From Nitrospira sp. (GTDB taxonomy: Bacteria; Nitrospirota; Nitrospiria; Nitrospirales; Nitrospiraceae), in NCBI GenBank assembly GCA_025361385.1, contig JANYAJ010000189.1, positions 1 through 16,626 on the forward strand: a stretch of DNA of 16,626 nucleotides, given 5' to 3'. Shown one piece after another: positions 1 to 6,928 of the stretch. The notes under the pieces were generated by a model. That model searched no databases and was not told where the DNA came from. It saw only the letters and a program-made list of their open reading frames with translations. Position 1 is the first letter of the stretch. Each line of letters opens with the position of its first letter. The position numbers were made by a program, and so were the translations under genes.

Positions 1-339
<339 letters not shown>

Positions 340-376
340 ACAAAAAGAACAGAACCCCAAGCGAGGAGGGATTGTC

Positions 377-1480
377 TTACATCAGAGGGTCAAAACGCAA
401 GCCATGGGCATCGGCCACTCCTCGGCAGGTAATTTTTCCGGCCGACAGGTTCACGCCTTTTGCCAAACCAGCGTCTGCCCGGATGGCGTTCGCCACGCCT
501 AGCGAGGCCAATCGCAACAGATACGGGAGTGTTTCGTTCGTTAAGGCGATCGTCGATGTGTGTGGCACAATCCCCGGCATATTGGCCACACAATAATGGA
601 GCACCCCGTCCACCACATAGACCGGGTCAGAATGGGTCGTGGGTTTCGTGGTTTCAAAGCAACCACCTTGATCGACCGCGACATCCACCACCACAGATCC
701 TGGCTTCATGCGTGCCACCAATGCACGCGAGACCAGCTTGGGCGCTCGAGCTCCAGGCACGAGCACCGCCCCGATGACGAGATCGGCGGCCATCACGGAC
801 TCCTCAATCGCGGCCTGCGTGGAAGCACGCGTCACAATTCGGCCACGATACAATTCATCGAGTACCCGCAGCCGTTCAAGATCGAGATTAATCACCGTCA
901 CCTGAGCCCCCATCCCAACCGCAATCCGAGTCGCGGCACTCCCGACCACCCCAGCCCCTAGCACCACGACCTTCCCCGGCTCGACGCCAGGCACACCAGC
1001 CAAGAGCAGCCCGCGCCCTCCCTGCGTCTTCTCCAGATAACGGGCACCGATCTGCACCGACATGCGCCCCGCGATTTCGCTCATCGGCTTGAGCATCGGC
1101 AACGTGCCGTCTTTGGCCTCGATCGTTTCGTAGGCAATCGCCGTGATCTTCGTATCCAACAGGGTCTTGGTCAGCTCTGGAAGAGAGGCCAGATGGAGAT
1201 ACGTGAACAGAACCTGGCCTGGACGAAAGAGCGCACATTCGGAAAGGAGCGGCTCCTTGACCTTCACAATCAGCGTCGAGTGCTGAAACAATTGCTCTTT
1301 TGATGTGGCCAGGCTCGCGCCAGCGCTCTGGTAATTGTCGTCCGAGTATCCGCTGCCGGCTCCAGCCGATGGCTCGACCACAATTTCGTGGCCGGCCTGA
1401 CGCAATGCACGCACCCCATCGGGCGTGACGCTGACTCGATATTCATGATCCTTAATTTCTTTTGGCACCCCGATGACCAT
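377..1480 (-). CDS. ald: Alanine dehydrogenase
   Basis: Catalyses the reversible NAD-dependent oxidative deamination of L-alanine to pyruvate and ammonium in the cytoplasm. The 367-residue product has the length usual for the family (about 370). It begins with the characteristic [10 protein letters not shown]. Residues matching the known active site are R15, K75, H96 and D270, and the Rossmann motif GAGVVG lies at 175-180. The frame stays open for 77 more codons upstream, but I chose the ATG at 1480 because the family alignment starts there and a strong GGAGGGAG ribosome binding site lies just before it. The gene is divergent from the four-gene redox cluster at 1653 and is followed by tRNA-Pro. 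No catalytic residue is missing. No regulator is adjacent, so control cannot be judged from the sequence. Confidence 0.95.
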   Translation of the reverse strand: MVIGVPKEIKDHEYRVSVTPDGVRALRQAGHEIVVEPSAGAGSGYSDDNYQSAGASLATSKEQLFQHSTLIVKVKEPLLSECALFRPGQVLFTYLHLASLPELTKTLLDTKITAIAYETIEAKDGTLPMLKPMSEIAGRMSVQIGARYLEKTQGGRGLLLAGVPGVEPGKVVVLGAGVVGSAATRIAVGMGAQVTVINLDLERLRVLDELYRGRIVTRASTQAAIEESVMAADLVIGAVLVPGARAPKLVSRALVARMKPGSVVVDVAVDQGGCFETTKPTTHSDPVYVVDGVLHYCVANMPGIVPHTSTIALTNETLPYLLRLASLGVANAIRADAGLAKGVNLSAGKITCRGVADAHGLRFDPLM

Positions 1481-1583
1481 GGTCGCTCCCTCCTCCCGAA
1501 ACTCATTCGCCAACGTCTCAATCCATTCTGCTACAACGTTGATAAAAATGCACTGACTGGCTCTCGAGGGCCGGCCCATCGGG

Positions 1584-1613
1584 TGGACAGTGCGCGCGGG
1601 CCTGGTGTAAGAT
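1584..1613 (+). promoter_or_regulatory. Putative sigma70 promoter of the small redox-gene cluster
   Basis: TGGACA at 1584-1589 matches the -35 consensus at five of six bases. TAAGAT at 1608-1613 matches the -10 consensus at four of six. The spacer is 18 bases. Transcription would begin near 1620, about 30 bases before the ATG at 1653, which is preceded by GGGAGG. This is a sequence match only. The 172-base divergent gap must also hold the ald promoter, for which I saw no convincing boxes. Confidence 0.45.
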
Positions 1614-1652
1614 TCGCCCCTCTTCAACTCACGATCGACAGAGGGAGGCTCT

Positions 1653-2039
1653 ATGGATTCCACGTCCGGATCATCCTGCAATGCCTGCGGCGCGACCGGC
1701 ACCGCACTCATGAAGTTATCGCTCGGGAAGGACTTTTTTGGCCGGACCTACGATCGTCTATCCCCCTCGACCGATCAAAGCCCAAAATGGTACTGCGAAG
1801 GCTGTTCGATGCAGAAAAACCTCCAGCGAGATTTTCGCGATATTCGCGGGGAATTCGACAAATTGTCAGCCGGGCAGGGCTCAGCCCTGTCCAACCAAGA
1901 AGAGTTTCAACGGGCCTCGTTACGGCTATGTGAAATCACCGCGATTCTCACCGGCATGTCTACGCACTCTTCGTTCCTGACCTCTGCCGACGTCACCCAA
2001 CTCATTGGCCGCATGCACACCGTCGCGATGCCTGCCTAA
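1653..2039 (+). CDS. Small two-CxxC (zinc-ribbon-like) protein of unknown function
   Basis: I do not recognise a named family for this 128-residue soluble protein. It has two CxxC knuckles, C9/C12 (SCNACG) and C48/C51 (WYCEGC), separated by 35 residues. This is the usual four-cysteine arrangement for one structural zinc, or possibly an Fe-S centre. The rest, from about residue 55, is predicted by eye to be mostly helical, with no signal peptide or membrane segment. The start is supported by GGGAGG six bases upstream. It is the first gene of a four-gene run and is followed after 14 bases by a [2Fe-2S] ferredoxin, so a role in electron transfer or metal-centre handling is a reasonable inference, not a demonstrated one. 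Confidence 0.8.
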   Translation: MDSTSGSSCNACGATGTALMKLSLGKDFFGRTYDRLSPSTDQSPKWYCEGCSMQKNLQRDFRDIRGEFDKLSAGQGSALSNQEEFQRASLRLCEITAILTGMSTHSSFLTSADVTQLIGRMHTVAMPA

Positions 2040-2053
2040 CTGGGAGTCACCTC

Positions 2054-2404
2054 ATGCCCGGATTCAAGAGACATATTTTCGTCTGCACCAATCAACGTTC
2101 ACCCGACGATCCCCGTGGGAGCTGCTCCAAACTGGGGTCCGAAGCCCTCCATGCCCACTTCAAACAAGAGGCGAAACGGCTGGACCTGAAAGACATCGTC
2201 CGCGCCAATAAAGCGGGGTGCCTTGATCATTGTGCTGAGGGGCCGAGCGTGGTGATCTATCCAGAAGGTGTGTGGTATCAAGTCAAGACCAATGCCGATG
2301 TGACGGAAATCATGGAGCGCCACGTCGTCAAAGGTGAGGTCGTGACCCGTCTCATCATGCCCGACCACCCAATTCCTACGATACTCCCTCCGCTCACATT
2401 GTAG
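2054..2404 (+). CDS. Thioredoxin-fold [2Fe-2S] ferredoxin (Fd4-like)
   Basis: A 116-residue electron carrier resembling the thioredoxin-like [2Fe-2S] ferredoxins typified by Aquifex aeolicus Fd4 and the NuoE/HoxE C-terminal domain. The four cluster cysteines are visible as C11, C24, C56 and C60. The start KRHIFVC and the segment GPSVVIYPEGVWY (64-76) are typical of the family. There is no signal peptide, so it should act in the cytoplasm as a one-electron carrier or cluster-binding protein. It lies 14 bases after the two-CxxC gene and 21 bases before the next gene, so co-transcription is likely. The ribosome binding site (GGGAG, 2042-2046) is modest. The electron donor and acceptor cannot be told from the sequence. 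Confidence 0.9.
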   Translation: MPGFKRHIFVCTNQRSPDDPRGSCSKLGSEALHAHFKQEAKRLDLKDIVRANKAGCLDHCAEGPSVVIYPEGVWYQVKTNADVTEIMERHVVKGEVVTRLIMPDHPIPTILPPLTL

Positions 2405-2425
2405 CGTCGACTAAAAAGGATTCTG

Positions 2426-2839
2426 ATGGCCGTCGAAGAAAAATGGAAAGCCAACCTGGAGAAGGTGGCCTTCATGAAGCAGTTTCCTGGGTTGATCGGA
2501 AATTGGGCGTCCTTGGCGGACAAGACCGTCAAAGCCGTCATCCCCCTCAAGGGGAAACAGGGGGCCGCAGTGCTCGTCTTCACCGACGGCACCTTTACGA
2601 TCGTCCCCCCAATGGCGCCGGAGCCCTATGAGATCGGCGAAGCCCTGGCGGTGGCTCGGACATTCCTTGAGCCGACGCATCACAGGGCCTATGTGGAATA
2701 CGATCGGCTGGCCAAAAAAGACAAAGACGCCCTGATGTCTGCCAGGGCCGACAAGATCCTGGGGGCGATTCAGAACAATCTGGAACAGATTCCAGACCTG
2801 AAGGATCGTCTGAAGGAACTTGTGAAGGAGTGGAAGTGA
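2426..2839 (+). CDS. Conserved-looking hypothetical protein in ferredoxin cluster
   Basis: A 137-residue soluble protein that I do not assign to a family. Residues 1-25 and 95-137 look helical and strongly charged; the C-terminus is Lys/Glu-rich. The middle (36-62) looks like beta strands, including KAVIPLKGKQGAAVLVFTDG. There are no cysteines, no signal peptide and no membrane segment, so it is unlikely to carry a metal centre itself. It could be a partner or chaperone for the flanking ferredoxins. AAGGA at 2416-2420 precedes the ATG. Its TGA stop is shared with the GTG start of the next ferredoxin gene in a GTGA overlap, which points to translational coupling and hence joint function. Confidence 0.82.
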   Translation: MAVEEKWKANLEKVAFMKQFPGLIGNWASLADKTVKAVIPLKGKQGAAVLVFTDGTFTIVPPMAPEPYEIGEALAVARTFLEPTHHRAYVEYDRLAKKDKDALMSARADKILGAIQNNLEQIPDLKDRLKELVKEWK

Positions 2840-3135
2840 GCGACAGTCTCCCCAACAGAAACATGTTCGACATCTTTTCTCAAGGTCTCTTCGAAGGAGT
2901 CAAACCTATGATGATCATTCGCGATCACCTCGTCCGCCATCCAGACCGCTGCACGCATCAAAGCATTTGCATACCCATCTGCCCGACCGGCGCCTGGCTC
3001 TCTACCCCACCGTACAAGTTCGATCCTTCCCGCTGCCTGGAAAGCTGCCGCCTCTGCTTGGACGCCTGTCCCTCGCAAGCGATCTATGGGGTGTTCAAGA
3101 AGGGCGAGAAGATGTTGGAGCCGCAGAAGAAGTAG
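2836..3135 (+). CDS. Bacterial-type Fe-S ferredoxin with one canonical cysteine replaced
   Basis: A 99-residue protein with two ferredoxin-type cysteine motifs. The first reads C39-x5-C45-x3-C49-P; compared with CxxCxxCxxxCP its second cysteine position is Q42. The second reads C67-x3-C71-x2-C74-x3-C78-P. Seven cysteines are therefore available, which suits a [3Fe-4S] plus [4Fe-4S] pair, or two [4Fe-4S] clusters with a non-cysteine ligand. I chose GTG at 2836 because it overlaps the previous stop as GTGA and has AAGGAG five bases upstream. ATG at 2909, with its own AAGGAG, is a credible alternative that would remove 24 residues outside the cluster domain. It is the last gene of the cluster. 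A large palindrome starts four bases after the stop. Confidence 0.88.
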   Translation: MSDSLPNRNMFDIFSQGLFEGVKPMMIIRDHLVRHPDRCTHQSICIPICPTGAWLSTPPYKFDPSRCLESCRLCLDACPSQAIYGVFKKGEKMLEPQKK

Positions 3136-3138
3136 ATC

Positions 3139-3315
3139 GGGTGTGACAGGGCCTATCGCTTTCTCGCCTCCAGAGCGAGGACCCCTGCTCTATGGGGCGG
3201 AAACCTTCTGGAATTCCCTCGCGGACTCGGTCAGTTCCAGCCTTCCTTCCCCACAGAGCAGGGGTACGAATTTCGCTCTTCCGGCGGAAGTCAGCGCCAA
3301 GGCCCTGACACGCCC
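3139..3315. repeat. 177-bp imperfect palindrome between convergent genes
   Basis: The two halves are imperfect reverse complements. The outer arms 3139-3154 and 3300-3315 match at 14 of 16 positions. The inner arms 3181-3197 and 3249-3265 match at 16 of 17. A further 6-bp pair, CTGGAA/TTCCAG, lies at 3208-3213 and 3235-3240 and leaves a loop of about 21 bases. The arms between 3155 and 3180 pair more loosely, with AGAGCGA conserved on both sides. It carries no credible gene. Possible readings are a non-autonomous miniature transposable element, a REP/BIME-like dispersed palindrome, or a structured RNA or bidirectional transcript end. No clean target duplication is visible; only AGTA recurs near both ends. 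Confidence 0.75.
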
Positions 3316-3353
3316 TTAGTAAGAGAGCAACAGTCGGATCACCTATAGCCTAC

Positions 3354-3415
3354 AAGTAGCGCCCCGTCGTTACGTCGCCCCTCCTTGAAACGTAAGCGCC
3401 CCAGGCGACCTACTT
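3354..3415. repeat. Second, shorter imperfect inverted repeat
   Basis: AAGTAG at 3354-3359 pairs with CTACTT at 3410-3415, CGCC at 3360-3363 with GGCG at 3404-3407, and TTACG at 3370-3374 with CGTAA at 3391-3395. It lies ten bases past the stop of the DUF6159-like gene, between convergent transcription units. It has no T-run on either side, so it is not a typical intrinsic terminator, though it could still stabilise the 3' end of the minus-strand mRNA. Confidence 0.45.
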
Positions 3416-3424
3416 TTCTTCTAC

Positions 3425-4294
3425 TTATTTTTCGTTGATCAGAAAAGAGCCGTCGAGGAGATCTCGGTCGAAGCCTGGAGTGATGGTGCCTGTGCTGGCG
3501 TAGCGATAGAGCACGACGTCGAAGATGGTCGACATAGTGGAGAGTACGAGGCCTAGGAGGGGGAAATAAAGAATGGCAAGGACCATGATTGCGATGGCAA
3601 GTATGGGATGGGTGGCGATCATGCCGGCGCCAATGACGAACGCAAAAGCTCCTGGGATGGCCCAGAAGAAGTAGAGCAGCCCGAATCCGAGACCGGCCAA
3701 GAGGTCTTCGCCCCAGGTTCGCCTGAGGAGCTGCACGGATGCTTGAATGGCTTCGAGCGGCCCTTTTCGTTCCGCCACTAACACCGGCACCACGAGAAAC
3801 GTGGCGACGGTCCAGGCCAGCCCTAAAACGCGCGCCACCAGGTTCCCGACAAAACCGGACCTTCGTTCAATCGTTTTGAGGACCACTCCAATGGTGGCAG
3901 AGACCAGGGCCCAACCGAGGATCTGAGGAAAGCAGGACAGGGCTTCGCGCAGCCCATCCAGAATCGTGGCCTGCTTCCCTTCCAATTTCCGCAAGACACA
4001 GATCGCGAGGGCGGCATTAAAAAAAATGGCGACGCCATAGGTCACCACATAGAACAGAAACATGCCGGCGTAGGACCACGTCTCAATCTCTTGAAGCCCA
4101 TCAGACATCGAAGCCCCGGTCAATGCTCCGAGGATCGCAGGCACGGCAAACGACGCCGTAAGCAACATGAGGCTGGCAGACGAGGCGATGGGCAGGAGCA
4201 ACAGGGTCTTGTCTTCCCACAGAATCTGCCAAGCCGCCGACATGATGGCTTGCGTCCGCGCGATCCTCTGAGTCCAGCCGGTGTGGATCTGCAT
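3425..4294 (-). CDS. DUF6159-like multipass membrane protein
   Basis: A 289-residue inner-membrane protein with about five or six hydrophobic segments, roughly at 33-57, 74-98, 124-142, 158-178, 205-233 and 238-262. The segment around 173-205 (FLVVPVLVAERKGP, then RRTWGE) and the Phe/Asn-rich NAALAICVLRKLEG near 92-105 match my memory of the DUF6159 family, whose function is not established. I chose ATG at 4294, preceded by GAAGGG. The open frame extends 89 codons further, but that part overlaps the end of the synthase gene and has no family resemblance. It follows the synthase after a 20-base gap and is probably the last gene of that operon. A role in membrane lipid handling would fit the context but is only inference. 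Confidence 0.82.
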   Translation of the reverse strand: MQIHTGWTQRIARTQAIMSAAWQILWEDKTLLLLPIASSASLMLLTASFAVPAILGALTGASMSDGLQEIETWSYAGMFLFYVVTYGVAIFFNAALAICVLRKLEGKQATILDGLREALSCFPQILGWALVSATIGVVLKTIERRSGFVGNLVARVLGLAWTVATFLVVPVLVAERKGPLEAIQASVQLLRRTWGEDLLAGLGFGLLYFFWAIPGAFAFVIGAGMIATHPILAIAIMVLAILYFPLLGLVLSTMSTIFDVVLYRYASTGTITPGFDRDLLDGSFLINEK

Positions 4295-4314
4295 ACAAGC
4301 CCTTCGTAGAAAAA

Positions 4315-5364
4315 CTAGATTATTTGTTTTCGGAGCCGGCCCCAATAGGCCGTCCCTACATGGCCGCAGGCGCCGGTAAAGGTTGTGAGGGCCATGATCT
4401 GGTAGACCGTACTGCGGGGGATTTTCACTTTGACGGCCGGGTTCAAGAGGTCGGGCGACTGCATGACCAGCTTCAGCGATTCGCCGGCGGAGAGAATCGG
4501 CCACATGCAGGATAGCCTCAGTCGCATTTCGTGGCGCGGGATCGACATCGCATAGAGCCAACCTTGATCGAGATGCTCCACCGCCATACGGACGAGTTTG
4601 CTCAGGATCGGCTGAAACCTCGCACGGTTTCGCTGGTCCAGTAAGTCTCGTGCGGTGAGTCCGGCTTCGGCCAGCAGGGGCGCCGGCACATAGCAGCGGC
4701 CGTTCTGAAGATCGTGCGCAATATCTTTCACGATGTTCGTGAGTTGAAGCCCCTTTCCAAACCGCACCCCGACCTCAGCCATGTCCCGTACCTTCCACGA
4801 AGCCAGGGCCTTCCGATGCGCGCACATCAAATCTGTCCAGAACTCGCCCACACAGCCAGCCACGTAATAGGTGTAGCGATCCAGATCGTCCAGCGTCTTC
4901 AACGCCGTGAGATCTGCCGCTGACGTCCCGGGAAACGCGACGAGGTCCATCTCCATGCCTTGCGTCAGCGTGGTCATGAGCCGTTGAATGCGGCGTCTAT
5001 CGTCCGGCGAAAAAGCCAGGAAGAGCCTGAAACAATCTTCCAGCCGTTCAAGCAGGATCCGCTCGGCAGGGTTGTGCTGGACTGGCCCCACGGCGCGCTG
5101 GATCTCTTGCACCTGAGTCCAGACGATCTGATCGCTCACGAACTGCGCTTTGAGTTGGCTGAGTAAATCCAGCCGCCGCGGACGGTCGATTAAATCCGTG
5201 TCCGCAATCGTGTCCGCGGCTCGGGCAAAGAGGTAGCCGAGGCTGACTTGATCGCGCACATCTGCCGGAACCACGACCAAGGTCGTATAAAAGAGACGGG
5301 AGACTTGCTTGAGGAGATCGCGGAGCAGTTCCTGTTTGGAGGTCTCTACAGTCGTCGCCACCAC
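4315..5364 (-). CDS. Squalene/phytoene synthase family enzyme, squalene-synthase-like
   Basis: Members of this family condense two prenyl diphosphates head to head (farnesyl-PP to squalene, or geranylgeranyl-PP to phytoene). In the 349-residue product the two Mg-diphosphate-binding motifs are D51-TIA-D55 and D214-IAH-D218. The segments YTYYVAGCVGEFW (164-176) and LQLTNIVKDI (206-215), together with NGRCYVP, resemble the eukaryote-type farnesyl-diphosphate farnesyltransferase more than HpnC/HpnD, so squalene is the likelier product. The start is GTG at 5364, sharing the G of the TAG stop of the cupredoxin gene (TAGTG), a sign of translational coupling. There is no clear C-terminal membrane anchor. 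Phytoene or dehydrosqualene synthesis cannot be excluded. No cyclase or desaturase gene lies in the window. Confidence 0.85.
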   Translation of the reverse strand: MVATTVETSKQELLRDLLKQVSRLFYTTLVVVPADVRDQVSLGYLFARAADTIADTDLIDRPRRLDLLSQLKAQFVSDQIVWTQVQEIQRAVGPVQHNPAERILLERLEDCFRLFLAFSPDDRRRIQRLMTTLTQGMEMDLVAFPGTSAADLTALKTLDDLDRYTYYVAGCVGEFWTDLMCAHRKALASWKVRDMAEVGVRFGKGLQLTNIVKDIAHDLQNGRCYVPAPLLAEAGLTARDLLDQRNRARFQPILSKLVRMAVEHLDQGWLYAMSIPRHEMRLRLSCMWPILSAGESLKLVMQSPDLLNPAVKVKIPRSTVYQIMALTTFTGACGHVGTAYWGRLRKQII

Positions 5365-5804
5365 TATCGTACTTCCAGCTTCCCTTCCATCCCTTTGTCG
5401 CGAGGGCTAGGCAACGGCCAGAGACGCTTATCGCAGTAGATGGGAAACGTGCCGGGCTGAGTGGGCGTAAATTTGAGAGTGACCGTCTTGCCGGCACTCA
5501 CATCCTGTTCGATAGAGAGGCTTCCCGCTGGATCCTTAATAATGAAATTGTGCGGGGTAATGATCGTCACGCTGATCAGCGTCAGTTCAACCGGTTTTCC
5601 GGCTTCGACAATCAGATGATTGGGGCTATAGGAGTAGCTATCCAGCGTCACCGTGGCTCGCTGCACCCCGTCTGCCGCCACCGGGATCACCGTGGGAGGG
5701 CCGGACTGAGCGGGCTCTGCTGCCTCCACGGTAGTCACGCCGACAGAAGTCAGCAACCCAACAGTCGCCAACATGTGGAGCCATCGCCTCGGTAGCTTCT
5801 GCAT
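5364..5804 (-). CDS. Exported cupredoxin-domain protein, copper site apparently incomplete
   Basis: A 146-residue protein with a signal peptide (RR at 6-7, hydrophobic 9-24, likely cleavage after A28 or A29) and one cupredoxin fold at about 47-146. Expected copper ligands are H85 (in TPHNF), C124 (in YCDK) and M139 (in GMEG). The second histidine, normally four or five residues before the methionine, is absent: P134 and R135 occupy those positions. It would act outside the cytoplasm, as an electron carrier or a structural cupredoxin. No ribosome binding site precedes the ATG. A promoter at 5811-5840 would start transcription at the ATG itself. First gene of the synthase operon; the link between a cupredoxin and isoprenoid synthesis is unexplained. 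Confidence 0.85.
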   Translation of the reverse strand: MQKLPRRWLHMLATVGLLTSVGVTTVEAAEPAQSGPPTVIPVAADGVQRATVTLDSYSYSPNHLIVEAGKPVELTLISVTIITPHNFIIKDPAGSLSIEQDVSAGKTVTLKFTPTQPGTFPIYCDKRLWPLPSPRDKGMEGKLEVR

Positions 5805-5810
5805 GAGTCA

Positions 5811-5840
5811 GTTCTAGCAGGAAGGACGGGAATGGGTCAA
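5811..5840 (-). promoter_or_regulatory. Putative extended -10 promoter of the cupredoxin-synthase operon
   Basis: On the minus strand TTGACC (5835-5840) and TAGAAC (5811-5816) are separated by 18 bases. TGC stands directly before the -10 box, making an extended -10. The start point would fall six or seven bases on, at or next to the ATG at 5804, so the mRNA would be leaderless. This agrees with the lack of a ribosome binding site there. It is a sequence match only. Confidence 0.4.
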
Positions 5841-5959
5841 CTTTGTCCAGGAGTTTCAGGCACTTCTGGGACCTTGACCTTGGCCTTTCAGGAGTTATTG
5901 CTGTGAACACATTCCCTGATCGCAATCTCGATTGAGATGCATTTCAAAGAATCGGTTAG

Positions 5960-6001
5960 TATAATCACACGCATTGATGACTCGCCCAATGATGGGGCGA
6001 G
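5960..6001 (+). promoter_or_regulatory. Putative -10 box and 5'-UTR hairpin upstream of htpX
   Basis: A perfect TATAAT lies at 5960-5965. I see no good -35 at the usual distance (TTGAGA at 5932-5937 is 22 bases away), so an activator or alternative sigma factor may be involved. No classical sigma32 boxes or CIRCE operator were found. Between the predicted start and the ribosome binding site, CTCGCCC (5981-5987) and GGGCGAG (5995-6001) form a 7-bp GC-rich stem with a 7-base loop, ending 12 bases before the AAGGAGG at 6014-6020. Confidence 0.4.
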
Positions 6002-6026
6002 AACGTGGTCTTGAAGGAGGATCTCG

Positions 6027-6914
6027 ATGAAGTGGATGAAAGGCATATTCTTGCTGTTGGCCGCCAATATTCTGATCATGGTGACGCTGTCGCTCACCGT
6101 GCCGTTGCTGATCAATATTGTATTACCGATGTTCGGAATCGACCTGCGAGGATCGGTCGATCTGAGCTCATTAGTCTGGGCCCTCGTCTTCGGCTTTGGT
6201 GGCGCTTTTATCAGTTTGGCCTTCTCCAAACAGATGGCGCGGGCCATGTTGGATTGCCGCCAGATCACGCAACCCCGGACGCAAGCTGAGCAGGTCATTT
6301 ACGGGTCCGTCCAGGAAATCGCACAGCGGCTCCAGATCACGATGCCTGAGGTCTGGGTCTACGAATCTCCCGACCCCAACGCCTTCGCAACCGGCCCCAG
6401 CAAGAACAACTCAATGGTTGCGGTCTCAACTGGCTTGTTAAGCAACTTGCACGAGCAGGAAGTGCGTGCGGTTCTCGCCCACGAAATGGGGCACGTGTAC
6501 AACGGAGACATGTTCGCGACGACCGTCCTGGCCGGACTGATGAATACCTTCGTCTACTACATTGCGATGTGGGTGCGTCGGTTCTTCGCAGAACGCGATC
6601 AAGCGGCGCTCGGTTTTGGGTTGTCGATTGTCCTCCAGATCATTGTCAGTATCCTGGCCTCCGTCCTGATTAGCTGGTTTTCACGCCAGCGTGAATTCGG
6701 GGCTGATGCCTTTTCCGCCAAGGTCTATGGCAAGGACTCGATGATTTCGGCCCTGCGCGCGATCGATCGGTGGGTCAGCCGGTCGCAAGTCGAGTACTCC
6801 TCGCAAGATGCGCTCGCGACCATGAAGATCTCCGGCAATTCCTCAGGGTTCATGCATCTCTTTGCCACGCATCCGCCGATTGAAGCGCGCATTGACGCCT
6901 TGGAGCGACTTTAA
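6027..6914 (+). CDS. htpX: Zinc metalloprotease HtpX
   Basis: Integral inner-membrane M48 metalloprotease that degrades misfolded membrane proteins, partly overlapping with FtsH in function. The 295-residue length is typical. Two N-terminal membrane segments (about 5-36 and 48-68) are followed by the catalytic zinc motif H152-E-M-G-H156, two further hydrophobic segments (about 165-183 and 196-217) and the third zinc ligand E223 in REFGAD. The start is well supported by AAGGAGG six bases upstream. It is followed after 14 bases by a peroxidase homologue on the same strand, so the two probably share a transcript and both suit envelope-stress conditions. All catalytic residues are present. Confidence 0.96.
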   Translation: MKWMKGIFLLLAANILIMVTLSLTVPLLINIVLPMFGIDLRGSVDLSSLVWALVFGFGGAFISLAFSKQMARAMLDCRQITQPRTQAEQVIYGSVQEIAQRLQITMPEVWVYESPDPNAFATGPSKNNSMVAVSTGLLSNLHEQEVRAVLAHEMGHVYNGDMFATTVLAGLMNTFVYYIAMWVRRFFAERDQAALGFGLSIVLQIIVSILASVLISWFSRQREFGADAFSAKVYGKDSMISALRAIDRWVSRSQVEYSSQDALATMKISGNSSGFMHLFATHPPIEARIDALERL

Positions 6915-6928
6915 CCGAGAGGTGCCCG

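Noticed and set aside
1481..1711. N-terminal extension of alanine dehydrogenase
   Set aside because: The family starts at [10 protein letters not shown], which has a strong ribosome binding site; the extension overlaps the divergent gene at 1653 and has no resemblance to anything.
3086..3319. 77-codon plus-strand open frame over the palindrome
   Set aside because: Begins inside the ferredoxin gene in another frame and its sequence is only the translation of the palindrome.
3316..3424. Intrinsic terminator between the convergent units
   Set aside because: Inverted repeats are present but no T-run follows on either strand.
4295..4561. N-terminal extension of the DUF6159-like protein
   Set aside because: Overlaps the 3' end of the synthase gene; the ATG at 4294 has a ribosome binding site and precedes the first family-like residues.
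5888..6298. 136-codon minus-strand open frame
   Set aside because: Antisense to the start of htpX and its promoter region; no ribosome binding site or family.
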